A DNA stretch of 64,000 nt from Algoriella xinjiangensis (GTDB lineage: Bacteria > Bacteroidota > Bacteroidia > Flavobacteriales > Weeksellaceae), in assembly GCF_900115015.1 (NCBI RefSeq), contig NZ_FOUZ01000011.1, positions 62,001 to 126,000 on the forward strand, read 5' to 3'. Position numbers and translations under genes: made by a program. The notes below the pieces were generated by a model, which did not search any database, was not told where the DNA came from, and saw only the letters and a list, made by a program, of their open reading frames with translations. This document shows positions 9,625-18,225 of the stretch, in pieces (the stretch's first letter is position 1; the number at the start of each line of letters is the position of its first letter).

Positions 9625-10617
9625 ATGAAAACAGCTTTTATATTTGGAGGATCAGGTTATATAGCCTATTTTTTAGTTAATAAATTAATTGAAGAAGAGA
9701 AATTTGATAAAATTATTTTACTTGATATTCGAAAGCCTAAATATTTTAAAAATTTACCATCACATATAGAATATGTTTTTTGTGATGTAAGAAATCAAAT
9801 AGATTATCTATTTGACTTTGAGTTAAATTTAGAGGAATCTTGGTTATATAATTTTGCAGCAATTCATAGAGAGCCAGGGCATGAAAAAAAAGAATATTTT
9901 GATACAAATTTAAATGGTGCTGAAAATATAAATGAATATGCAGAGAAAATAGGTATTAAAAATATATTTTTTACAAGTAGTATTGCTCCATACGGAAAAT
10001 CAAAAGATGAATGTACAGAAAAATCAATGATTTATGCAGAAACACCTTATGGTATTTCTAAAGGATTAGCAGAAAAAATACACCAAATTTGGTTATCTAA
10101 ATCAAAAGATAGGAGGTTAGTAATTGTTCGTCCAAGTGTAATTTATGGTCCTCATGATCCAGGAAATATTTACAGAACTATAAAAGCTCTAAAAAAAGGT
10201 GTGTTTATGTTGCCTAATGGAGGTAATATTGTTAAAGCCTATGGTTATGTTTTTGGATTAATAGAAAGTATGTTGTTTACGATGGAGCAGAGCGATAAAC
10301 TAATAATATATAATTATGCTGAGAATCCTATTCTTAATTTGAAAGAAATGACACATGTAATAAAAAAAGAATTTAATTTTAGTAAACCTACTTTTAATGT
10401 TCCTGTTAATTTTTTAGTAATTGTTGCGGGTATTCTGCAAGTAGGATTTAAGCTAATTGGTAAAAAATCTGATATTCACCCAGTGAGGGTAAGAAAAGCA
10501 GCATTTCCAACGAATATAAAACCTAATTATTTGATTGAAAAAGGATTTGTTTTTAATTATGGATTAGAAGAATCTCTTCGCCATTGGAAAAATATAGCAT
10601 CAGAAGATTTTGATTAA
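9625..10617 (+). CDS. NAD-dependent epimerase/dehydratase (extended SDR)
   Basis: 330 residues. N-terminal NAD site GGSGYIAYFL (8-17), then a Ser-rich catalytic strand (FFTSSIAPYGKS) and the active-site YGISK, the YxxxK pair of short-chain dehydrogenases, followed by RPSVIYGPHDPG. It resembles nucleotide-sugar epimerases/dehydratases; the substrate is not evident. Its place between a GT4 gene and an O-antigen-ligase-type gene points to sugar-nucleotide supply for this locus. It runs opposite to its neighbours and overlaps the next gene tail to tail by 4 bases. It lacks the clear features of GalE, RfbB or RmlD. Confidence 0.8.
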   Translation: MKTAFIFGGSGYIAYFLVNKLIEEEKFDKIILLDIRKPKYFKNLPSHIEYVFCDVRNQIDYLFDFELNLEESWLYNFAAIHREPGHEKKEYFDTNLNGAENINEYAEKIGIKNIFFTSSIAPYGKSKDECTEKSMIYAETPYGISKGLAEKIHQIWLSKSKDRRLVIVRPSVIYGPHDPGNIYRTIKALKKGVFMLPNGGNIVKAYGYVFGLIESMLFTMEQSDKLIIYNYAENPILNLKEMTHVIKKEFNFSKPTFNVPVNFLVIVAGILQVGFKLIGKKSDIHPVRVRKAAFPTNIKPNYLIEKGFVFNYGLEESLRHWKNIASEDFD

Positions 10618-11801
10618 TCTTCTGGTAATTTAGTATTACGTAATGCTAACATATAATATAAAATAAATAAATAGCAACCAAGTTGTCTATGAAATACATT
10701 TTCTACTAAAAAAAAGAGAATAAATGCACTTATTATAGCAAAAGATGTAAAATTCTGTTTTGTATACCATAAAGAGAATAGACAAAAAGAAATAAATAAA
10801 GTAAAAGCTATATAACCACCAAATAATAAATAATCAAAGAATTGCGAGTGTGTGTTAAACTGTTCTTTAACAAAATAATCTCTTTTCTCTTTTTTGTTAA
10901 TTATTTTTTCATAATTAATAATTAAATAATCTTCAATTAATTGATAATTACCATAACCTATTAAAGAATTAAAATCATCATTATTCTTGATGTTATTTAC
11001 ACTTTCCCAAATAACAAATCTAGGCTCATGGTCAATCATCATATCTATGTTATTGTGATTGACTCTTTCTTGTATTTTAGGATTTGAATATATAAAGCCA
11101 CTTAAGACAAGTAAGGAAACACCCAAAATAATTTTTTTTATTAAACTATAATTTAAATAGAATAAAATGTAAATTAATGCGATAACTATAAAGCTAATAA
11201 TAGATAATCTTGCAGCTATTAGAACAATAAATGCAAAGAAAATAATAAAAATAAAACTGTAAAGATATTTGTATATTTTTTGACTTGATTTGATAAAAAG
11301 ATCAAATGAAAAAATACTATTTATTAGAATATAAAAGCCTAGATAAGGACGGTGAATCTTTAGAATATTTACCATCTCAGCATCATTTGCAAAAGGGATA
11401 AAATGATTTTCTGAATAAAAAATAACAGTTCTTATTAAACAACTAATCACTAAAATAAGACACGTAAACACTGATGCCTTTTTTATAATAGCTAAGGGTA
11501 ATTTTTTAGTAGAATACATAAGTAAACTACCAAATAATAAGATAGGAATAAATTTCCATAACGTTTTATTTGCATTATATGATCCTTGAAAAAGACCATT
11601 TATGGAAAGGTAACATAAAATTATAATAAAATAAATTGTCAATCTATTTACGTCTATCTTTTCTTTGTAATAAAAATAATCTATTAATATAATGGCAGAA
11701 TAAATACCGAAAAAGATATTGCTAATAGCAACAGAAAATGGTAATATTAATATAAAAAGTACTAAAAAAATATCTCTAAATATGTTTATTGAATACTTCA
11801 T
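10614..11801 (-). CDS. O-antigen ligase / polymerase family membrane protein
   Basis: 395 residues, almost entirely hydrophobic with roughly ten to twelve membrane helices and one larger periplasmic loop (about 240-320). The loop contains EPRFVIWESV, then FNSLIGYGNYQ, and THSQFFDYLLFGGYIAF, the pattern of the Wzy_C/WaaL family (periplasmic His followed by a helix with a Gly-rich turn). Members either polymerise O-units or ligate polymer to lipid A-core. Since the locus also encodes a second such protein (12588-13985), one is probably polymerase and the other ligase; sequence alone does not say which. It overlaps the next minus-strand gene by 4 bases (ATGA-type), so it is the last gene of a long operon. 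Confidence 0.82.
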   Translation of the reverse strand: MKYSINIFRDIFLVLFILILPFSVAISNIFFGIYSAIILIDYFYYKEKIDVNRLTIYFIIILCYLSINGLFQGSYNANKTLWKFIPILLFGSLLMYSTKKLPLAIIKKASVFTCLILVISCLIRTVIFYSENHFIPFANDAEMVNILKIHRPYLGFYILINSIFSFDLFIKSSQKIYKYLYSFIFIIFFAFIVLIAARLSIISFIVIALIYILFYLNYSLIKKIILGVSLLVLSGFIYSNPKIQERVNHNNIDMMIDHEPRFVIWESVNNIKNNDDFNSLIGYGNYQLIEDYLIINYEKIINKKEKRDYFVKEQFNTHSQFFDYLLFGGYIAFTLFISFCLFSLWYTKQNFTSFAIISAFILFFLVENVFHRQLGCYLFILYYMLALRNTKLPED

Positions 11802-12595
11802 TTATAAATATTTTTTTTTAAATTTTGGATTAATGAATATGGAGCATAATATAGAGCATAACTCCTGATAAGACCATAACTAGAGGTAATTCCAAATTTG
11901 TAATTTTTTTTAAGAATATTAATTCTACTTTTTGCTTGTTTTTTTCTATTTGTAGCGCTAATACCTTTTGTATTTAACTCTATTGTAACTAATGATTTGT
12001 TAATGTTAGCACCTTTATATTGTTTTAATATATTTGTAAAAAAAGCAAAATCTTCAGCAGCTTTATAATTCGTAGGATATTTACCAAGCTGTTTAACTAC
12101 TTCCGATCTAAACATTACACTAGGATGTATAAACATACAGTTTAATAGCATCCCTTTTCTAATATCTTTATCAATTGAAGGAACTTTTATAGAGTATAGA
12201 AATTTACCGTTTTCATTTATAGCATCTACATTACTTCCTAATAAATAAATATCTTGATTTTGTTCAAAAAAAAGTTCTTGTATTTCGAACCTATTATTAT
12301 GACATATATCGCCACAGTCTAATCGGGAAAAATAAACATATTCCCTATTCAAACCATAATCTAATGCTTCATTTAAAACAAATTCAATCCCTCTATTTAC
12401 TTTGCAGTATTTAAAAATTATATCTCCTTCAAATACTTTATTATCTAGAATATCTCCTTCATTTATTTTATGAATAATACTACCATCATCAATTATGATT
12501 ACATCTAATTTTTCATTTTCTCCAATTGATGAAATTGAATTAATTAAACCAGTAGGATTGTTGTAATGTGGAATTATTAATAAATTTTTATTCAT
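11798..12595 (-). CDS. glycosyltransferase, GT2 family
   Basis: 265 residues. GT-A fold: N-terminal IIPHYNNPTGLINSI, the first nucleotide-binding aspartates in VIIIDDGS (about 32-39), then RLDCGD around residue 112-117, the DxD-equivalent that holds the metal and UDP-sugar. EDFAFF near residue 180 is the likely catalytic ED motif. A cytosolic inverting transferase for the repeat unit; donor and acceptor unknown. It overlaps both neighbours (4 bases and 8 bases), showing tight translational coupling within the minus-strand operon that runs from about 17.8 to 10.6 kb. Confidence 0.87.
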   Translation of the reverse strand: MNKNLLIIPHYNNPTGLINSISSIGENEKLDVIIIDDGSIIHKINEGDILDNKVFEGDIIFKYCKVNRGIEFVLNEALDYGLNREYVYFSRLDCGDICHNNRFEIQELFFEQNQDIYLLGSNVDAINENGKFLYSIKVPSIDKDIRKGMLLNCMFIHPSVMFRSEVVKQLGKYPTNYKAAEDFAFFTNILKQYKGANINKSLVTIELNTKGISATNRKKQAKSRINILKKNYKFGITSSYGLIRSYALYYAPYSLIQNLKKNIYK

Positions 12596-13985
12596 TCTTA
12601 ACTGATTTTATTAAATAGCTTAAACGCATTAAAATAACAAAGTTAATCCAAACACCATACATTCTGAAAGTATCAATTTGCAACCAGTTTATGTAAAGTC
12701 CTATTAAAGAAATTGTTATTGATAATGTTAGTATTCGGATATAATAATCTGATGAATATAAAAATTTATAACATAAATATAAACTATAGATTAATATAGA
12801 AAGCCAAGAGATAAATCCAACAATTCCTAATTCTGCTAAAATTCTTGTATAAATATTATATCCAGGAGGAAAAGAGAGTTCTTTTTTATTTTTATAGAAT
12901 AAATCAAATTCATAATTATCTTTTGTAGCCCATCTAGGATAATGGTATTGTGCCTGATATGTTTGTTGGCCATAGCCAACTCCAAAAATAGGATTTTCTT
13001 TAAAAACTTCTATAGAAGCGAACTGCATTCCAAATCTTGATTTGTTGGAAATACTTGTTTTTAGATTTCCTGTAAAATTTAAACTTTCTATTTTTTCTTC
13101 AATAGAGTTTTTAAATTTTTCAGCACTTATTGTTACTATTGAAAATGATGTAATTATTAATCCTATAAATAAAAAATTTAGCTGTTTGCGGTATATATTT
13201 TTTTTATATAAGTATAACGTAAATAGTATTAAAGTAAAAAATACGACTAATAAACCTGTTCTAGAACCAGAAAAAAAAGTTAATATTAATATTAGTATTG
13301 TAGGACTTAATTTTGTAATTAAGTTTTTTCCAGTAATAATATAACTAAACATCCAACCAGATATTGTGATTAAAAAGATTGCGAAAAAAGGAGGTTCATA
13401 AGCAAAAGCCGATATTCTTCCTCCATGATGATAGATTGGCTTAATAAAAGGAACAATTTCTCCTATAAAGTCAGTTATATATCGTGCAGGATATATACCA
13501 AAATACGAGTATAATATTTCAAAAAAACCATAAAAAGAGGCAAAATATAAAGTGTATAATAAAATTGTTCTTATTTTATTAAAAATCTCTTCTGCAGATA
13601 GGTCTTTTAATATTTTCCAAAAAAAAGGAATAAATATAAAAATTGGTATTGATAAAGAAATCATTTGTCTAATAAAACGAGAGATACCACTTGTTCTTTT
13701 AAAATAGTTCTCGGAGACAGAGCTATAATTCATCAAAGTACAAATTATGCATAATGCATAAAATAAAACAAGTAAGATATATAATTTGTTATGAATAGGG
13801 AGGTATATTTTTCCTGTTTTTATAACTTCAATACAAAGTAAAAAAAAACCTAAAAAGAAAAATATAGCACCAGATTCTTTTATATATTCTCCCATAAAGG
13901 GCATTACTTCTACATGATTAAATGAGAAAAAGAATAGGCCTATTATAAATAAGTAGTTTAAAATATCTTTATAATTAATTTTCAT
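12588..13985 (-). CDS. O-antigen polymerase/ligase-type membrane protein (Wzy candidate)
   Basis: 465 residues with about eleven hydrophobic helices. GGRISAFAYEPPFFAIFL (about 187-205), FSGSRTGLL and ENPIFGVGYGQ followed by a large polar loop (about 330-380) and then AELGIVGFISWL fit the O-antigen ligase/polymerase superfamily, which couples lipid-linked repeat units in the periplasm. The Arg and Glu in the RISAFAYEPP segment are typical of bacterial Wzy-like proteins. It sits between two GT2 genes, directly downstream of the flippase, the usual place for a Wzy. It overlaps both neighbours. The alternative, that it is the WaaL ligase, cannot be excluded. Confidence 0.82.
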   Translation of the reverse strand: MKINYKDILNYLFIIGLFFFSFNHVEVMPFMGEYIKESGAIFFFLGFFLLCIEVIKTGKIYLPIHNKLYILLVLFYALCIICTLMNYSSVSENYFKRTSGISRFIRQMISLSIPIFIFIPFFWKILKDLSAEEIFNKIRTILLYTLYFASFYGFFEILYSYFGIYPARYITDFIGEIVPFIKPIYHHGGRISAFAYEPPFFAIFLITISGWMFSYIITGKNLITKLSPTILILILTFFSGSRTGLLVVFFTLILFTLYLYKKNIYRKQLNFLFIGLIITSFSIVTISAEKFKNSIEEKIESLNFTGNLKTSISNKSRFGMQFASIEVFKENPIFGVGYGQQTYQAQYHYPRWATKDNYEFDLFYKNKKELSFPPGYNIYTRILAELGIVGFISWLSILIYSLYLCYKFLYSSDYYIRILTLSITISLIGLYINWLQIDTFRMYGVWINFVILMRLSYLIKSVKNE

Positions 13986-15075
13986 CTAAAATCAGATCAA
14001 TATTTTTATTGGTTCCATTTAAATTTCTTAAAAACTCTGAAACCGATTGTGTATATAATTTATAAATAGAAAAGCATATTATTTTTAATTTAAAATAATT
14101 TTGCTTCAAAATAATATTTTGTAATATTCGATCATATTTACCTACTCTCAATAATGGATCGTTTTTATATTTGTTTAAAATTTCAATTAAAATAGGATTA
14201 GAGATAATAGATTTTACATAGGAATAATTAATATTAAAATTATTATTATCCTTAGAGCAAATAAAGCTTAAATATGTTGCTCTATTAATTAATCTAATAC
14301 TTTTTAAGCGTTCTATTTCCTTTTTATCAAGGTCCAAATTATAAGCAGAATTGTAATCAAACTTATATTTTTCTATAGCTTTTGCAAATAAATCTCTTTC
14401 AATAAATCTTCTTGATTCACTTGTAGAAACGTCACGATAGTAATAGCCAAAATAGTCAATAAACATTATTTTTTCAGCATTTTTAAAAGCTTGTAAATTA
14501 AACATACAGTCTTCTTCTATCTCTCTATTTGAAGGAAATAGAATATCATATTTATTTATTAATTCTTTCTTATAAAGCTTATTCCAAACAGGAAAAAGTG
14601 ATTCTTCAATTAATAAATTTTTTATAATTTTATCACTTGAAAAATCTTGATTATAAATTTTATTAATCTGAAAGATAGGCGCTTTAACAATTTTTTTATT
14701 GTCCCTACTTTCAATAGTTCGTGAAATTATAATATCAAGATTGTGTTTTAATGCTTTTGAATATAACTCTTCTATAAAGTTAACTTTATAATAATCGTCA
14801 TTATCTAGAAAACCAATATAGTCACCTTTAGCCATTTTTATGCCTTGATTTCTAGCTATACTAATTCCTTGATTTTTTTGTTCTAATAGTTTTATTCTTT
14901 CATCTTTTTTTTGATATTCATTTAAAATCTCTTGAACATTATCAGGAGATCCATCATTAACAAAAATGAATTCAGCTGATTTAAAACTCTGATTAATTAA
15001 TGATTTAATACAATCATGAATTAAATTCCCAGGTTTATAAACAGGAATTATAATGCTAACTTTAACTTTTTCCAT
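13975..15075 (-). CDS. glycosyltransferase, GT2 family
   Basis: 366 residues from the ATG at 15075 (MEKVKVSIIIPVYKPG); an in-frame start at 15093 is less likely. Classic GT2: IIPVYKPGNLIHDCIKSL, FVNDGSPDN (nucleotide-binding Asp), then GFLDNDDYY as the DxD-type motif, and EIEEDCMFNL as the catalytic ED region. The extra C-terminal 130 residues are charged and helical, as in many capsule/O-antigen GT2s. The start lies 14 bases inside the end of the flippase gene, so translation is coupled. Sugar specificity is not readable. Confidence 0.88.
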   Translation of the reverse strand: MEKVKVSIIIPVYKPGNLIHDCIKSLINQSFKSAEFIFVNDGSPDNVQEILNEYQKKDERIKLLEQKNQGISIARNQGIKMAKGDYIGFLDNDDYYKVNFIEELYSKALKHNLDIIISRTIESRDNKKIVKAPIFQINKIYNQDFSSDKIIKNLLIEESLFPVWNKLYKKELINKYDILFPSNREIEEDCMFNLQAFKNAEKIMFIDYFGYYYRDVSTSESRRFIERDLFAKAIEKYKFDYNSAYNLDLDKKEIERLKSIRLINRATYLSFICSKDNNNFNINYSYVKSIISNPILIEILNKYKNDPLLRVGKYDRILQNIILKQNYFKLKIICFSIYKLYTQSVSEFLRNLNGTNKNIDLILDEN

Positions 15076-16327
15076 ATACAATTTTTTGAGCATAAAAAAA
15101 CATTAGAATAGCTAAAATACCTTGTCCGATAACTACTGCTATTGCTGTTCCTATTATATTATATTTATAAGATAAAATACAGCTTAATAAAAGACAAAAT
15201 ATTGAACTGAATAAAAATATATTAAAGAATATTTTATCTTTTTTTAAGTTCAATAAAATCTGTTTACCATACATACTATCTACAAATGAAAATATTGGAA
15301 TTAATAATAAAATTTGAAAGACTCTTGTTGCCTCAATCATATCTTTGCTAAAAATTAAAATAATTATTTTTTCTCCAAAATATCCTATAATTATAGAAGA
15401 TGATATTAATATACTAAGACCAACTAATGTTATTTTATTAATTTGTTTTAATCCTTTTATAGGATCTTTATTAATTTCGATAGATAGATGTGGATACAAA
15501 GCATTTGATAAAGGTATCTGTATGTTCCTAATACAACGCGATAGTTTATCTGCGGAAGTAAAATAGGCAACATTTGTTAGTGATGAGAAAAAGCCTAGAA
15601 TTAAAATATTAGTATTTGTAAATAAAGTAGCTTGTAATTCAGATAAAAAAAAATATTTACCTTCATTCAGTTCTTTATATATTTTATTAGGAGATAATAA
15701 TTTAAATCGGTACGAGGTATTTAAAAATAATAAAGAAAATGTTACAATAGCAATAATGATTTGACTTAAGCTTAGTACTAAAGGGACTAACCAAAAATCA
15801 TTTTCTTCTTTTATTATTAAAATAATAATAACTAAAGAAGAAATTTTTACAATGATATTAGTAAACATATAGCTTTTCATATTTTGGATACCTTGATAGT
15901 ACCAAGATGGTGAGAACGTATAACCAATTGTAACACCAAAATATAAAAAATATATACCCCAATTTTCTTTAAAACTTGGTAGTGAGAAGACTATTAATGA
16001 GAAAATAATAAAACTAAAAATAAGTAAATAAATTTTAGCTGATATTACTTTGTTTATTATAATATTTAATCTTACTTCTCTACCTTTATTGAGGGAGATT
16101 TGTCTTGTTGCAGAATTATTAAATCCGTAATCGATTAATATTTGAAAATAAACAACAAATGCAATTACAAGATTTAATAATCCAAATTTTTCAACACCAA
16201 CTACATCAATCAATATTCTAAAAATAATCAAAGGGACAAACATCTCTACTATTTGAATAATAGAAAGAAATAAAAAATTATATAATAATTTATCGTATTG
16301 TTTATATTTTTGAATAATTTTTAGCAC
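15062..16327 (-). CDS. oligosaccharide flippase (Wzx-like)
   Basis: 421 residues with about twelve predicted membrane helices, of the polysaccharide-transport (MOP/PST) family. It should move the completed undecaprenyl-linked repeat unit across the inner membrane. The N-terminal YNFLFLSIIQIVEMFVPLII, the Asn/Arg-bearing DYGFNNSATRQIS loop (about residue 67-80) and the FSPSWYYQGIQNMKSY segment are typical of Wzx proteins. It is in one operon with GT2 and Wzy-type genes, so a Wzx/Wzy-dependent pathway is implied. A second, only distantly similar flippase lies at 56739-58154. Confidence 0.88.
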   Translation of the reverse strand: MLKIIQKYKQYDKLLYNFLFLSIIQIVEMFVPLIIFRILIDVVGVEKFGLLNLVIAFVVYFQILIDYGFNNSATRQISLNKGREVRLNIIINKVISAKIYLLIFSFIIFSLIVFSLPSFKENWGIYFLYFGVTIGYTFSPSWYYQGIQNMKSYMFTNIIVKISSLVIIILIIKEENDFWLVPLVLSLSQIIIAIVTFSLLFLNTSYRFKLLSPNKIYKELNEGKYFFLSELQATLFTNTNILILGFFSSLTNVAYFTSADKLSRCIRNIQIPLSNALYPHLSIEINKDPIKGLKQINKITLVGLSILISSSIIIGYFGEKIIILIFSKDMIEATRVFQILLLIPIFSFVDSMYGKQILLNLKKDKIFFNIFLFSSIFCLLLSCILSYKYNIIGTAIAVVIGQGILAILMFFYAQKIVYGKS

Positions 16328-16343
16328 TTTTAAAAATGTAGTA

Positions 16344-16363
16344 TAATAGTTTTAAAACTATTA
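16344..16363. other. 20-bp perfect AT palindrome in the gap before the flippase gene
   Basis: TAATAGTTTTAAAACTATTA lies between the lipoprotein stop and the flippase start on the minus strand. In RNA it would form a weak hairpin; on the plus strand T residues follow. It may be an attenuating hairpin or chance in AT-rich DNA. Confidence 0.3.
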
Positions 16364-16372
16364 TTTTTTAAA

Positions 16373-16945
16373 TTAAAAAGTTGTGTTTAAAACTTTTTGT
16401 AATTCTAATATAAAATCATGAGTTGTGTTTAAATAAGGGTCATATTGACTTTTATTTTCACTCAATATTAATTTATGCTTTTCTGCATTATAAGAAATAA
16501 ACTCATTTGGTTTAAAGTATTTTGTTAATTCATCACCAAATATGTAAAATTCTCGTGGGCCTTGTTGTAGCTTTATAAAGTTGACTTTTATCTCTTTTTG
16601 TTCCTTATTGTTACTAATATCAAATCGTAAATCATTTGGAATTGCTCCATTTGGAAATTTAAAAACAATAGTTTGGTGACCATCAATATCTGAAGCTCCT
16701 CCATAAATTGTTTTTTCATCTGTAAACCATCCAATGTTCTTATCTTTCCAAAAAATAATCAATTCATCATTTTTATTAAAATCAGCATTTAGAGTAATGA
16801 TTAATTCATTACTTGTACTATTTGTATTTTGCACATTATCAGTAGTCGTACTTTCTTCAGAACTATCTTTTGTTCTTACTTTCTTGTCTTCCCCACAACT
16901 TTGAAGTGTAATAAAAGTAGCTAATAATAAAATTAAATTTTTCAT
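16373..16945 (-). CDS. lipoprotein of unknown function, coupled to the Wzz-like gene
   Basis: 190 residues. The N-terminus is a clear lipoprotein signal: MKNLILLLATFITLQSCGED, with the lipobox LQSC and Cys17; the mature part begins with a charged, Ser/Thr-rich linker (about 18-50) and then a compact domain of alternating hydrophobic residues suggestive of beta strands. I recognise no family. The start overlaps the end of the Wzz-like gene by 4 bases, so both are made together, which suggests a role at the envelope in polysaccharide assembly or export. No Wza-type export protein was found nearby, but nothing in this sequence shows it replaces one. Confidence 0.75.
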   Translation of the reverse strand: MKNLILLLATFITLQSCGEDKKVRTKDSSEESTTTDNVQNTNSTSNELIITLNADFNKNDELIIFWKDKNIGWFTDEKTIYGGASDIDGHQTIVFKFPNGAIPNDLRFDISNNKEQKEIKVNFIKLQQGPREFYIFGDELTKYFKPNEFISYNAEKHKLILSENKSQYDPYLNTTHDFILELQKVLNTTF

Positions 16946-17841
16946 GAGTTTTTTTGTTTAGTAAATAATAATTTATAACTTAAAAATATTCCAATAAATA
17001 AAATAGGAAATAGGATTGCTAGGAAAGAGTTTTTTGATTTTGTTTGAATATTAAGTGATTGACTAATATCTGTGACAATATTAGTTGTTAAAACTTCATT
17101 TAATTTTATGTATTCATTTTCTTTCATTAAATCTCGTTTTGTAACTAATAAATCATTAATTTGATTATTTTCATTTACATAAACTAAATTTTTATTAGAT
17201 TCTTTTTCAGGGGCATCAAATTTTGAAAAAACAGAATTAATCTGATCTATCGTTTTTTCATTTAAATTTAATCGTACTTTTTCATTTTTGATAGATATAT
17301 CTTTTATCTTTTTATAATAGTTGTTATTATTAAGGTAAGCTAACAACTTATTAATATCATTAGAGTTTAATCTAGGGAGATTTGTACTTAATATTATTTG
17401 ATGTGTTTTATAATTTTTACTAGTAGTTTCATCTTCTGCAACTTTATTTATATCTCCATCTTCTGCAAATAATTTTAATAATTCGAAATTACTATCACTT
17501 TCTTGTACAAATTGATAAATATTATTAATTGGTTTTATTTCTATCTTTTTTATATCCTTTGTAATTCCAATTTTATTTAAAAAGATGCTATCACGATCAG
17601 CAATTCTTGAATTTATTAGGTCAATTTCATTATAAATGTAATCTACACTACTATAATTAGGAGCAATAATAACCTTACTCTCATAACTTTTAAATAAAGG
17701 ATTTAGTGAGTAGCCAACACCAATTCCTAATATGATTAGTATTAAAAGAATGGAAAAATTTTTTTTAAAAAAAAAATTTAATTTCATTAAAGTATTTTTA
17801 AAAATGGTTCCTATTTCAATTTCAGAGGATTGAGAATTCAT
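16942..17841 (-). CDS. Wzz-like chain-length determinant protein
   Basis: 299 residues with the Wzz plan: a short cytosolic N-terminus, TM1 at about 29-46 (ILLILIILGIGVGYSL), a periplasmic, helix-rich, charged middle (about 50-270), and TM2 at about 273-291 (FLAILFPILFIGIFLSYKLL). There is no tyrosine-kinase domain, so it is of the simple polysaccharide co-polymerase class rather than Wzc. Such proteins set polymer length by interacting with Wzy in the inner membrane. First gene of the minus-strand operon (about 17.8-10.6 kb). The periplasmic part is divergent, so the family call rests on topology and position. Confidence 0.75.
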   Translation of the reverse strand: MNSQSSEIEIGTIFKNTLMKLNFFFKKNFSILLILIILGIGVGYSLNPLFKSYESKVIIAPNYSSVDYIYNEIDLINSRIADRDSIFLNKIGITKDIKKIEIKPINNIYQFVQESDSNFELLKLFAEDGDINKVAEDETTSKNYKTHQIILSTNLPRLNSNDINKLLAYLNNNNYYKKIKDISIKNEKVRLNLNEKTIDQINSVFSKFDAPEKESNKNLVYVNENNQINDLLVTKRDLMKENEYIKLNEVLTTNIVTDISQSLNIQTKSKNSFLAILFPILFIGIFLSYKLLFTKQKNS

Positions 17842-17918
17842 ATGTTAAAATTTAATCAAAAAACAAATTATATTTATGATAACCAAACGTTGTTTTGCTG
17901 TTTTTATTTCATTTAACC

Positions 17919-17955
17919 ACAAAAAAAACCCCAAACAACATAGTTTAGGGTTTTC
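17919..17955 (-). terminator. Rho-independent terminator of the small DUF6341-like gene
   Basis: On the minus strand AAAACCCTAAAC pairs with GTTTGGGGTTTT (one mismatch) around a short loop and is followed by a run of T residues. It lies about 40 bases after the stop at 17995 and before the Wzz-like gene, insulating the polysaccharide operon. Confidence 0.7.
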
Positions 17956-17994
17956 CGAAAAATAATTCGAAAATATATTTTATTTAATCAGGAA

Positions 17995-18186
17995 TTAAAT
18001 TCCATCATATTTTTTCTCATTATCATTACCAAAGCTAGCTAAATTTTTTAGCCACCATCCTAATAATCCAATTCCGATGAATGTAAATGTCCATCCGAAT
18101 ATTACACCAAGAGGAGATAATAAATGTTCAAAAGTCCATTTACAAATATCACCAATTGCAAAAAATAAATCAGTTATAATTCCCAT
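17995..18186 (-). CDS. small conserved membrane protein (DUF6341-like)
   Basis: 63 residues. A Trp-rich hydrophobic stretch (about 15-48, with GVIFGWTFTFIGIGLLGWWL) is followed by a charged tail (NDNEKKYDGI). It resembles the small Flavobacteriia family annotated DUF6341, which as I recall is found beside the DUF6427 membrane protein, as here. No function is known to me. It is divergent from the gene at 18226 with only 39 bases between them, has its own promoter-like element and its own terminator, all favouring a real gene. Confidence 0.7.
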   Translation of the reverse strand: MGIITDLFFAIGDICKWTFEHLLSPLGVIFGWTFTFIGIGLLGWWLKNLASFGNDNEKKYDGI

Positions 18187-18212
18187 ATCCTAGTTTATTG
18201 CTTAATTTGCAT

Positions 18213-18220
18213 CAAAGTTA
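18213..18220 (-). promoter_or_regulatory. candidate -7 element for the gene at 17995-18186
   Basis: TAACTTTG on the minus strand matches TAnnTTTG, 27 bases upstream of the start. No TTG at the usual distance was found. Confidence 0.4.
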
Positions 18221-18225
18221 ATAAA

